Positions 1 through 6,954 of a DNA stretch of 43,730 nt are shown one piece after another. Position numbers and translations under genes: made by a program. How positions within the stretch are numbered: the first letter of the stretch is position 1; each line of letters begins with the position of its first letter. Source of the stretch: Verrucomicrobia bacterium 12-59-8. Its GTDB lineage: Bacteria > Verrucomicrobiota > Verrucomicrobiae > Verrucomicrobiales > Verrucomicrobiaceae. The stretch lies in assembly GCA_002279765.1 (NCBI GenBank), contig NCCR01000016.1:1-43730 (forward strand). Reading direction: 5' to 3'. Under the pieces are notes generated by a model. That model made no database searches. It saw nothing but the letters and a program-made list of their open reading frames with translations, and was not told the origin of the DNA.

Positions 1-576
1 GGTGGTCTCTTCGGAGACGCCCTTGAGATCTTTGACGATCGTGTGGAAGATGCCGGGCTGGTTCTTGGCGATGTCCTTGAGGAGGTCCTTGATGACCTTG
101 ACTTCGTGGTTGTCGGAGGGGGAATCGACCCACTTGTCGCCGTTTTCCATTTCATAGCCTTTGTGGATGAGGAGGGTGACGTCGCCACCGTCATCGACGA
201 TGAGCTCAGGGCCTTTGTCTCCTGGGAAGATGATGGCCTTCCAGGTACACCACCAGTATTCTTCGAGGGTCTCGCCCTTCCAGGCAAAGACAGGGGTGCC
301 CGTGGCGGCGATGCCGGCAGCAGCGTGGTCCTGAGTGGAGAAGATGTTGCAGGAAGCCCAGCGAACATCAGCACCGAGTTCCTTCAGCGTCTCGATGAGC
401 ACGCCGGTCTGGATGGTCATGTGCAGGGAGCCGGTGATGCGGACGCCAGCGAGGGGCTTTTTCGGGCCGTATTTCTCGCGGGTGGCCATGAGGCCGGGCA
501 TTTCGCTCTCAGCGATGTCGAGTTCTTTGCGACCGAAGTCGGCGAGGGCGATGTCTTTTACTTTAAAGTCGGACAT
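1..576 (-). CDS. ahcY: Adenosylhomocysteinase, N-terminal part (runs off the window)
   Basis: Reading the minus strand from the ATG at 576 gives 192 codons open to the window edge, beginning [19 protein letters not shown]. The protein hydrolyses S-adenosylhomocysteine to adenosine and homocysteine, clearing the inhibitory product of SAM-dependent methylation. Seen here are the conserved substrate-domain stretches [14 protein letters not shown] and [13 protein letters not shown], then the EEYWWCTW segment typical of the family. The NAD-binding domain lies outside the window. The ATG follows a C-rich stretch rather than a Shine-Dalgarno sequence. A large palindrome lies 36 bp upstream, between this gene and a divergent DUF1080 gene, and may be its operator. 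Identification is secure; only completeness is unknown. Confidence 0.95.
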   Translation of the reverse strand, partial: MSDFKVKDIALADFGRKELDIAESEMPGLMATREKYGPKKPLAGVRITGSLHMTIQTGVLIETLKELGADVRWASCNIFSTQDHAAAGIAATGTPVFAWKGETLEEYWWCTWKAIIFPGDKGPELIVDDGGDVTLLIHKGYEMENGDKWVDSPSDNHEVKVIKDLLKDIAKNQPGIFHTIVKDLKGVSEETT

Positions 577-611
577 GAGGTGTGGGTTGTGGGTTCAGGT
601 TAGGGTGAAAT

Positions 612-649
612 GGAACGGATCAACGTATCAGGATACGTTGATATGTTCC
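612..649. promoter_or_regulatory. Large palindrome between ahcY and a divergent gene; candidate operator
   Basis: The arms GGAAC / GTTCC (612-616 and 645-649) enclose a perfect 11-bp inverted repeat, ATCAACGTATC (619-629) and GATACGTTGAT (632-642), separated by two bases. The spacer is too short for a normal RNA hairpin loop and no T tract follows, so a dimeric repressor site fits better than a terminator. The ATCAA...TTGAT outline resembles, from memory, sites of ArsR-family SAH-responsive regulators (SahR) upstream of methyl-cycle genes. No such regulator is in this window, so the assignment is inference. Confidence 0.6.
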
Positions 650-715
650 AAATAGATGCCTTGATGTCAAACGGGGATTTATCCGGCTTCGACGGGCCGT
701 TTGAAGCTGACCACC

Positions 716-1354
716 ATGAAATTCTCCTCCCTCTTTGCATGTTTTTGTCTTGCAGCCTCCGTCCACGCTGAAGATCTCCACCCTGCTGCTGACGCGACTG
801 GGTTCGTCCCGCTCTTCAGTGGCACGGACCTCACATGCTGGAAAACTACGGGGAACTGGGTGGTGGAGGCCGATGGGAGCGTCTCGCTGCACCCGCGTGA
901 AGGAGAGAAAGGCTGGCAGCGCTATGACGCCTACATCGCCACGGAGAAGTTGTACGGCGACTTCGTGCTCGACCTCGAATTCAAGATCAACGCGAAGGGC
1001 AACAGCGGTGTTTTTATGCGCGTCGGCGACATGAAGGAGCCCGTGAAGACCGGCTTCGAGGTGCAGATCCTCGACACCTATGGCCTCGAAAAACCCGGTC
1101 ACCATGACTGCGGCGGCATCGTGCGCGGCATCGGCCCCTCCAAAAACATGGTCAAGCCCGCCGGTGAGTGGAACCGCTACACGATCACCGTCAAGGGCCG
1201 CAGCGTGAAGGTCGTCTTCAATGGGGAGCAGGTCATCGACACCAGCCTCGATGACATCAAGATGGCTGACCGTCCGAACCTGGGCCACATCGCCTTTCAG
1301 GATGAGGCACTGCGTGTGTGGTACCGGAATGTGCGGATCAAGGAGCTGAAGTAG
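716..1354 (+). CDS. DUF1080 (3-keto-disaccharide hydrolase family) secreted protein
   Basis: A 212-residue protein with an N-terminal signal peptide (MKFSSLFACFCLAASVHA) followed by one DUF1080 domain, a concanavalin-like beta sandwich. Family hallmarks visible are FVPLFSGTDLTCWKTTGNW near the start, the GNSGVFMRVGD strand, the GFEVQILDTYG strand and a C-terminal VWYRNVRIKEL strand. Members are abundant in Planctomycetes and Verrucomicrobia; some hydrolyse 3-keto-glycosides, but most are untested. I chose the ATG at 716, directly before the signal peptide; an in-frame TTG at 701 is possible but adds residues not expected in a signal peptide. It diverges from ahcY across the palindrome. Substrate unknown. 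Confidence 0.85.
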   Translation: MKFSSLFACFCLAASVHAEDLHPAADATGFVPLFSGTDLTCWKTTGNWVVEADGSVSLHPREGEKGWQRYDAYIATEKLYGDFVLDLEFKINAKGNSGVFMRVGDMKEPVKTGFEVQILDTYGLEKPGHHDCGGIVRGIGPSKNMVKPAGEWNRYTITVKGRSVKVVFNGEQVIDTSLDDIKMADRPNLGHIAFQDEALRVWYRNVRIKELK

Positions 1355-1369
1355 CAGGCGGCACCCTTG

Positions 1370-1969
1370 TCACTGCCGCAGTTTCAGCACCGCCTCACGT
1401 GCGCGCACGAGGAAATCCGGCTTTGATTCGTCCTCATCCAGCCGGATCGGCTCACCAAAAGTGACGCTGCCAAGCATGGGCACGGGGAGGATTTCGCCTT
1501 TGGGGAGGATGCGGTTGAGGTTTTCCATCCACACGGGAACGAGCTGCACATCCGGCCGCTTTTTGGCGAGGTGGAAGAGCCCGGGCTTAAAGGGCAGAGG
1601 CTCGGGAGTGTTCTGGCGGCCTCCTTCGGGAAAGAGGATGAGCGAGTGGCGGTCTCCCATCGCCTGGACCATTTCGACCAGCGGATTGGCCTCCGGCGTG
1701 GGCTTTTTGCGTTCGATGAGAACGGCGTTGAACACATGGCAGGCCAGGAACGGGCGCACGCGGCCCACCGACCAATAGTCTTTGGCACCGACCATGCGCG
1801 TGACTGCACGCACGGGTGCTGGCAGCGAGGCCCAGAGAACGGGTCCGTCGAGATTGCTAGTGTGATTGGCAAAGTAAACCCGCTGCACCAATTCCGGCGC
1901 ACAGCCCTGCCAGCGGGCGACGGAACCGGAAAACACACGCAGGGATCCGGCGATGAGACTGCGAATCAT
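1370..1969 (-). CDS. Lysophospholipid acyltransferase family protein (PlsC-like)
   Basis: A 199-residue acyltransferase that probably adds an acyl chain to lysophosphatidate or a related acceptor at the membrane. The catalytic HX4D motif is present as NHTSNLDG near residue 35, and the phosphate-binding motif as FPEGGRQ near residue 115. A PVWMENL segment matches the third conserved block. The protein is shorter than typical 1-acylglycerol-3-phosphate acyltransferases and lacks an obvious N-terminal transmembrane helix, so an alternative acceptor is possible. The frame stays open a little upstream of the ATG at 1969, but only back to a TGA and without a better start. It is divergent from the metal ATPase gene, with 72 bp between the two starts. 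Confidence 0.85.
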   Translation of the reverse strand: MIRSLIAGSLRVFSGSVARWQGCAPELVQRVYFANHTSNLDGPVLWASLPAPVRAVTRMVGAKDYWSVGRVRPFLACHVFNAVLIERKKPTPEANPLVEMVQAMGDRHSLILFPEGGRQNTPEPLPFKPGLFHLAKKRPDVQLVPVWMENLNRILPKGEILPVPMLGSVTFGEPIRLDEDESKPDFLVRAREAVLKLRQ

Positions 1970-2041
1970 GTGCAGATCATGTGCGAAGAAGAACAGGTTG
2001 TCACGCGGCTTGCTTGTCCGTAATGCTCAACAGCCCCACCT

Positions 2042-4294
2042 ATGCCGAATTCCACGACAGCACCTCTCGACTCATCCACCTGGATGGCTGCGCTGGCAGC
2101 CTTCCTGATGGAAGAGACAGCCGTTGAATCGATCCGGTTGAATCCAGAGTCAAAGCGGGTCGAGATGGCGACACTGGGGCAGGTGGATGGCGAGCTGCTG
2201 CAGGCGAAACTCTCCGAAGTGCTGCGGGCCGTTGATGCCCGATGGCTGAAGCAAAACGGCCAAGTGCTGCCGAGCAGCGGCATGCTGGATGTGCAGCAGG
2301 AAGCGGACGGTGCCTTCGTGCTCGAAAAGCCCTCCTGCCCGACGGCACCGAAATTCTGGAAGTGGCGAGATTTTGCCTGGCCGGAACCGGATGAGATGGA
2401 GCAGGCGAGCGACAATGAGTGGCGCATGCTGGCGATGCAGGCGGGACTGTGTGCGGTGACTCTGGTGGCGGGCTATGTCGCCGAACGTTTTTTCTCCGCA
2501 CCGGCCTGGCTGCCAAAAAGTTTGTTCGCCATTTCGCTGATCTCCGGTGGCTGGGATGCTGCGAAGGACACCTTGGAAAACCTGCGCGAGCGACGTCTCG
2601 ACGTGCATTTCCTGATGCTGGCCGTCGCCACTGGGGCGGTGTCGATTGGCGCCTGGGAGGAAGGCGCGCTGCTGCTGTTCCTGTTTTCGACCTCGGGCGC
2701 GCTGGAGCATTTTGTGATGTTCCGCACGCACCGGGAGATCAATGCGCTGACGAAGGCGGCACCCAAATTTGCGCATGTACTGCAACCCGATGGGACGACC
2801 GCAGACCGTGGCGTGCAGACACTGCAGGTGGGGGAAGTGATCGTGGTGAAGCCGGATGAGCTCTTCGCCGTGGATGGCACGGTCATTGAGGGCTCGACGG
2901 CGGCGGATGAATCGACGCTCACCGGTGAGGCGCTGCCAATCGCCAAGGAAACGGGGGCGCCCATCTACGGCGGCACCTTGAATCAATGGGGGCTGGTTCA
3001 CGTGCGCGTGGACCGCCTGGCCACGCAGAGCGCTCTGGCGAAAATCATCACGATGATCGAGACCGCGCAGCATCTGCGCGCGCCGAGCCAGCGGTTCACG
3101 GACCGCTTTGGCACGCGTTACACCATCCTCACGCTCGGTGTCGTGGCGCTGATGTTTTTCGTCTGGTGGTTGGGGTTTGGCATTCCGCCACTGGATAACA
3201 CCGCCACTTCGAAGTCCTCCTTTTACCGCGCCATGACGCTGCTGGTGGTGATGAGCCCCTGCGCGCTGGTGTTGTCGATCCCTTCGGCCATCCTGGCCGC
3301 CATCGCCTGGGGTGCGCGGCGCGGCGTGCTCTTCCGTGGGGGTGCTGCGATCGAAAAGCTCGCCGAGGTGGATGTCATCGCCATGGACAAGACGGGGACG
3401 CTCACGGAAGGCGAACTGAAGGTGACGAAAATCGAAAGCTTCCCTGCTGGCCGGGAGCAGGACGTGCTACGCATCGCCGCGAGCCTGGAGGCGAATTCGA
3501 ACCATCCCATCGCGCGTGCGGTCACGCAATATGCCCAGGCGCAGGGGATCGTGGTGGAAAAACTGGCCGAGTTTCAGTCGATTACGGGCCAGGGCCTGCG
3601 TGGGCGTACAGCAGCGGGACTGAGCTACGTGGGACGGCGCGAACTCGTCAAGGACAGCGCCCTAGGCGAGGTGCTGGCGGCGGTGCCAGACGCACCGCTG
3701 GGATTCAGCGAGGTCTGGGTGCTGCATGAGCAGATCGTGGGACGGGTGCTGCTCAAGGATGAGATCCGGGCCGGCAGCCGGGCCGTGCTGGAAAAACTGG
3801 CCGCCGAAGGGGTGCGCACAATCATGCTGACCGGTGACCGCCGTGCGGCGGCGATCGAGGTGGGGGAGAAACTCGGCATTTCGGAGGTGCGCGCGGGATT
3901 GCACCCGGAGGACAAGGTGGCCGCCATCCGCGAACTGACACTGGCCGGCCACAAGGTGGCGATGATCGGAGATGGCGTCAACGACGCGCCAAGCCTGGCT
4001 GCCGCTTACGTTTCCGTGGCCATGGGTGCGCGCGGCAGCGATGCCGCGCTGGAGCAGAGCGACGTGGTGCTGATGCAGGACAAAATCGAAAAACTGCTCT
4101 CCGCACGGCGCATCAGCCAGCGAGCGCGGCGCATCATTCAGCAGAACCTGATCATTTCCCTCGGCAGTGTGGTCGTCATGGCGGTGGCGTCACTGTTTGG
4201 CCTCGTTCCGCTCACCCTGGGTGTTTTGACGCATGAGGGCAGCACGGTGGTGGTTTGTTTGAACAGCCTGCGCCTCCTCTTTGAGAAGGAATAA
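2042..4294 (+). CDS. P1B-4 type heavy-metal translocating ATPase
   Basis: A 750-residue P-type ATPase expected to export a divalent transition metal (Co, Fe, Zn or Ni class) across the inner membrane. Seen in order: actuator loop TGEALP near residue 294, the ion-binding SPC motif at residues 405-407, phosphorylation motif DKTGTLTE starting at Asp449, the SNHPIARA histidine-proline locus, the TGDRR hinge, GDGVNDAP near residue 643, and HEGST at residue 731 in the last membrane helix. SPC in place of CPC, together with HEG[GS]T, defines subgroup P1B-4. The first 110 residues look like a metal-binding-domain fold without a CxxC motif. The metal cannot be told from sequence. No regulator gene is adjacent. 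Confidence 0.92.
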   Translation: MPNSTTAPLDSSTWMAALAAFLMEETAVESIRLNPESKRVEMATLGQVDGELLQAKLSEVLRAVDARWLKQNGQVLPSSGMLDVQQEADGAFVLEKPSCPTAPKFWKWRDFAWPEPDEMEQASDNEWRMLAMQAGLCAVTLVAGYVAERFFSAPAWLPKSLFAISLISGGWDAAKDTLENLRERRLDVHFLMLAVATGAVSIGAWEEGALLLFLFSTSGALEHFVMFRTHREINALTKAAPKFAHVLQPDGTTADRGVQTLQVGEVIVVKPDELFAVDGTVIEGSTAADESTLTGEALPIAKETGAPIYGGTLNQWGLVHVRVDRLATQSALAKIITMIETAQHLRAPSQRFTDRFGTRYTILTLGVVALMFFVWWLGFGIPPLDNTATSKSSFYRAMTLLVVMSPCALVLSIPSAILAAIAWGARRGVLFRGGAAIEKLAEVDVIAMDKTGTLTEGELKVTKIESFPAGREQDVLRIAASLEANSNHPIARAVTQYAQAQGIVVEKLAEFQSITGQGLRGRTAAGLSYVGRRELVKDSALGEVLAAVPDAPLGFSEVWVLHEQIVGRVLLKDEIRAGSRAVLEKLAAEGVRTIMLTGDRRAAAIEVGEKLGISEVRAGLHPEDKVAAIRELTLAGHKVAMIGDGVNDAPSLAAAYVSVAMGARGSDAALEQSDVVLMQDKIEKLLSARRISQRARRIIQQNLIISLGSVVVMAVASLFGLVPLTLGVLTHEGSTVVVCLNSLRLLFEKE

Positions 4295-4375
4295 AGCCGC
4301 CTGCCATTTTCCATCTGCGCAACTCCGTGCTGGACGATTCACCCCTTTTCTTCATAGAGTAGGTGAAAATCCGGC

Positions 4376-4537
4376 ATGCGCATTCTCTCCAAAATTCTCT
4401 GGACCCTCGCTTTCCTCGTCGCCACCTTCGTCTGGATGGTGCTCTTTGAGCACGGATTCAGCATGAAGGGCCTGACAGAAGGTGCCGTTGCCGAGCTGCG
4501 TGGCATCTCCGCCTGGTTTGATGGCGGGAAAAAATAG
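4376..4537 (+). CDS. Small single-pass membrane protein (53 aa)
   Basis: An ATG at 4376 opens a 53-residue frame ending at TAG 4535-4537. Residues 7-24 (ILWTLAFLVATFVWMVLF) form one strong hydrophobic helix, followed by a short soluble tail with an acidic patch and a lysine end. A purine-rich AGGTG at 4361-4365 lies at Shine-Dalgarno distance, unusual in this window where most starts have none, and supports translation. It sits between the metal ATPase and a TPR gene on the same strand. I do not recognise a family; function unknown. Confidence 0.65.
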   Translation: MRILSKILWTLAFLVATFVWMVLFEHGFSMKGLTEGAVAELRGISAWFDGGKK

Positions 4538-4581
4538 CCGCCGCCCCATTTTCATTCTATCACGTCAAGCCCCCAAGTAAT

Positions 4582-5169
4582 ATGATCGTTCAGGAAGCCG
4601 AACTCGACCCCAAGTACCAAGCCCTTTGGAAAAAAGCCCTCATTTCCGCCGAGCGGAAAAACTGGGAGTATGTGATTGACCAGGTGCTGCCCATTGTGAC
4701 GGCCAACGTTGGCTTTTTGGACGGACGCAAGCTGCTGCGCAGCGCTGAAGGCGAAACCAGCGGCGGCAAGAAGTTCAGCTTCGGCCTGGGCGGCTTCAAA
4801 CCCAGCTCCAGAAAAGAACCTGCTGAAGCGATCGCCGACATGGAAGAAAACGTGTTCCGCAAGGACCCCTTCAACCTCAACGCGAACGAACAGCTCTTTG
4901 ACCTCGCGATGAAGCTGCAGTTCACGGAACTGGCGTCGTTTGCCCTGGAGACCATCCGGGCCGGCCATCCTGAGAACACCAAAAACATGCACAAGCTGGC
5001 GCAGCATTACATGGCTCAAAACCTGCCGGAAAAAGCTGCCTCCACCTACAACGCCATCTTGAAGGTCAACCCCCGTGACATGGAAGCCATGCAGGGCGAA
5101 AAGAACGCCGCCGCGCAGGGTTTTCCGGCGAGGCCGCCAAGCTGGAAATGCTTAGCCGCCAGGGCATGA
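4582..5169 (+). CDS. TPR-repeat protein, 5' part of a gene split by a frame change
   Basis: The 195-codon frame begins MIVQEAELDPKYQALWKKAL and contains helical TPR-like pairs, for example FNLNANEQLFDLAMKLQF, NMHKLAQHYMAQNLPEKAA and STYNAILKVNPRDMEAM. After residue 181 (codon 5122-5124) the sequence degenerates into a Pro/Arg/Trp-rich tail and stops at 5169, while coding character continues in the -1 frame. The simplest reading is one protein of about 437 residues interrupted by a frame change at 5118-5124, where the bases G GGT TTT form a canonical slippery heptamer in the zero frame. It may be a programmed -1 frameshift, a real mutation or a sequencing error. The cellular role of the TPR protein is unknown. 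Confidence 0.7.
   Translation: MIVQEAELDPKYQALWKKALISAERKNWEYVIDQVLPIVTANVGFLDGRKLLRSAEGETSGGKKFSFGLGGFKPSSRKEPAEAIADMEENVFRKDPFNLNANEQLFDLAMKLQFTELASFALETIRAGHPENTKNMHKLAQHYMAQNLPEKAASTYNAILKVNPRDMEAMQGEKNAAAQGFPARPPSWKCLAARA
5118..5124 (+). other. Candidate -1 slippery heptamer (G GGT TTT)
   Basis: In the zero frame of the upstream TPR reading frame the codons are CAG GGT TTT, so the bases fit the X XXY YYZ pattern exactly. Slipping back one base re-pairs the two tRNAs on GGG and TTT and continues as SGEAAKLEMLSRQGM into the downstream frame, joining the two halves of the protein. A short stem, AAGC/GCTT, can form at 5139-5153, too weak to count as a strong stimulator. An indel gives the same picture. 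Confidence 0.35.
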
Positions 5170-5894
5170 CAAATGAGCAGATGGAACAGTTCCTCGCGGA
5201 AACCATCGAGCAATATAACGCCAACCAGGAAGACATCGTCATCGTCAAACGCATGTCGGATCTCTATGAACGTCTGGGCCATCTGGAGACAGCTCTGACC
5301 TTCTACGATTACGCTCTCACTCTGAACGCCGGTGACGTCGCGCTCCAGCGCAAGGTGGAAAACCTGCGTGACAAGGTGCAGGACCAGAAGATCGAGGAAT
5401 ACGAGCGCGAAATCGAAACCGATCCAGATGCGCCTGACATCGAAGACAAACGCGCCCAACTGGCCGAAATCCGCCGCCAGCGCGCCAGCGTTGTCATCAA
5501 CGAAGCCAAGACCCGGGTGGACCGCAACCCGACCGACAAAACCCTGCGCTACGAACTGGGCCAGGCCTACTTCGGTGCCGGAATGTACGGCGAGGCGCTC
5601 CCCGAGCTGCAGCAGGCGAAGTCAAACCCCAACCTGCGCATCAAGGCGATCCTCATGCTGGGGCGCTGCTTCGAGCGCAAGAACATGAACGACCTGGCCA
5701 AAACTTCGTTTATGGAGGCCGCCAAAGAGCTGCTGGTCATGGACGCCACCAAGAAGGAAGTGCTCTACGAACTGGCCAACGTGCTGGAAAAAATGGGCGA
5801 GAAGGCCTCAAGCCTGGATGCGCTCAAGGAAATCTACAACGCCGACTACGGCTACCGGGACGTGGCGAAACGGGTGGAGTCGTCCTACTCGTAA
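5148..5894 (+). CDS. TPR-repeat protein, 3' part of the split gene
   Basis: This frame carries the C-terminal half of the TPR protein. Its first ATG (5148) has no upstream ribosome signal, and coding character extends back to about 5124 (SGEAAKLEM precedes it), so it is probably not an independent start. Recognisable repeats are DLYERLGHLETALTFYDYA, LRYELGQAYFGAGMYGEAL, KAILMLGRCFERKNMNDLA and VLYELANVLEKMGEKASSL, separated by a charged coiled-coil stretch around KIEEYEREIETDPDA. The gene ends at 5894 just before a strong intrinsic terminator. TPR arrays bind partner proteins; the partner is not evident here. Confidence 0.7.
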   Translation: MLSRQGMTNEQMEQFLAETIEQYNANQEDIVIVKRMSDLYERLGHLETALTFYDYALTLNAGDVALQRKVENLRDKVQDQKIEEYEREIETDPDAPDIEDKRAQLAEIRRQRASVVINEAKTRVDRNPTDKTLRYELGQAYFGAGMYGEALPELQQAKSNPNLRIKAILMLGRCFERKNMNDLAKTSFMEAAKELLVMDATKKEVLYELANVLEKMGEKASSLDALKEIYNADYGYRDVAKRVESSYS

Positions 5895-5921
5895 CCGCTT
5901 CCCCTCAGGTTCTCCCTACTG

Positions 5922-5957
5922 ACACCTCGTTTCGCATTACGAAACGGGGTGTTTTTT
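5922..5957 (+). terminator. Intrinsic terminator after the TPR gene
   Basis: The arms ACACC-T-CGTTTCG (5922-5934) and CGAAACG-G-GGTGT (5940-5952) pair over 13 positions, counting one T-G wobble, around the loop CATTA, and are followed by a run of T to 5957. This is a classical Rho-independent terminator. It also argues against the upstream TTG start for the next gene, since that codon lies at the T tract. Confidence 0.9.
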
Positions 5958-6012
5958 GTCAGCCACCAATTGGTACTGGAAAGCCGGAACACGTCCTCCA
6001 TCATACAGGCTG

Positions 6013-6888
6013 ATGATTTTCGAATTTCTCGCCGCCGCTGACGTCTGGACCACTGTCAAAGAAGGCATTCCTGTGGTGCTGGCTTTGATCGTGATCGAAG
6101 GGCTGCTCTCCGTGGACAATGCGCTGGCCATTGCCGCGATGGCTTCCCATCTCGAAGACAAGGAGCGCAAGAAGGCGATGAACATCGGCTACATCGGGGC
6201 CTATGGCTTCCGCATCGTGGCCCTGCTCACCGCCAGCCTCATCATGGACAACCACTGGCTGATGCTGCTGGGCTCGGTCTACCTCGTGTGGCTGATGTGC
6301 TCCCATTTTGCAGATCAGGAGAATGATGACGAGGGTGAACCAGGTGCGAAGAAAGCGATCCCACAGAGCTTCGCCAAAACGATCGCAATGATCGCCTTTC
6401 TCGATCTGAGCCTGAGCTTTGACAACGTCGTCGCCGCTGTGGCCTTCGCGCGCGACAGCAAGGCTCTTGTTTATATTGGCGTGACTCTCGGCATCATCAC
6501 GCTGCGTCTGGTGGCGGGTTATTGCATCAAGCTGCTCGAACGTCAGCCCTGGCTGGAACACACTGCGTTTCTCCTTGTGGGCTTCGTGGGCATGCTGCTC
6601 GGACTGGAGCTGTACTGGGACCACAGCGTCAAACAGATTGTCGAACTCGGCGGCTTCAGCCTCATCGGCGAAGCGGGAGGGCACTATCACATTGCCAAGG
6701 CGGTCAAATTTTCCGGCATCATCGGCATCATTCTGGTCCATCTGGCTTATGAAAAGCAGCCTGCGGTTAAAGCCGTGCTGCGCCCGGCTCTTCGCCTGCT
6801 AGTTTTACCTGCACGCTTGATTGCCGGACTGGTCAGCGCCGTCTTTTGGCCATTGTCCGCCATGTGGGCAGCCGTGGCCCGCAAATAA
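6013..6888 (+). CDS. TerC family integral membrane protein
   Basis: A 291-residue multi-pass membrane protein of the TerC family. The two family signatures are present: LLSVDNALAIAAMASHL in the first third and LSLSFDNVVAAVAFARD in the middle, each with the conserved Asp-Asn in a membrane helix thought to handle metal ions. Between them lies an acidic cytoplasmic loop (ADQENDDEGEPG). Members are linked to tellurite resistance operons and, in some bacteria, to manganese export during membrane-protein metalation. I chose ATG 6013 because the upstream in-frame TTG lies inside a terminator. No ter operon partners or Mn riboswitch were seen nearby, so the substrate is inferred only from family. Confidence 0.88.
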   Translation: MIFEFLAAADVWTTVKEGIPVVLALIVIEGLLSVDNALAIAAMASHLEDKERKKAMNIGYIGAYGFRIVALLTASLIMDNHWLMLLGSVYLVWLMCSHFADQENDDEGEPGAKKAIPQSFAKTIAMIAFLDLSLSFDNVVAAVAFARDSKALVYIGVTLGIITLRLVAGYCIKLLERQPWLEHTAFLLVGFVGMLLGLELYWDHSVKQIVELGGFSLIGEAGGHYHIAKAVKFSGIIGIILVHLAYEKQPAVKAVLRPALRLLVLPARLIAGLVSAVFWPLSAMWAAVARK

Positions 6889-6890
6889 AA

Positions 6891-6916
6891 GTCCCCCGGC
6901 CGCTGGGCCGAGGGAC
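6891..6916. terminator. GC-rich hairpin between convergent genes
   Basis: Arms GTCCC-C-CGGCC and GGCCG-A-GGGAC pair around the loop GCTG directly after the terC stop codon and 38 bp before the end of the convergent esterase gene. There is no T tract on either side, so it could be a weak bidirectional terminator or an mRNA 3'-end stabiliser. Confidence 0.55.
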
Positions 6917-6954
6917 TCCGTGATTCATGTTAAGTCCGCTAGCCTGGGAGCCAG

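Noticed and set aside
43..603. A long open frame on the plus strand through ahcY
   Set aside because: It is the antisense shadow of a clear SAH hydrolase frame and has the repetitive composition of a mirror reading.
5956..6012. A TTG start 19 codons upstream for the TerC protein
   Set aside because: It falls at the T tract of a strong terminator, and the added residues are not conserved-looking.
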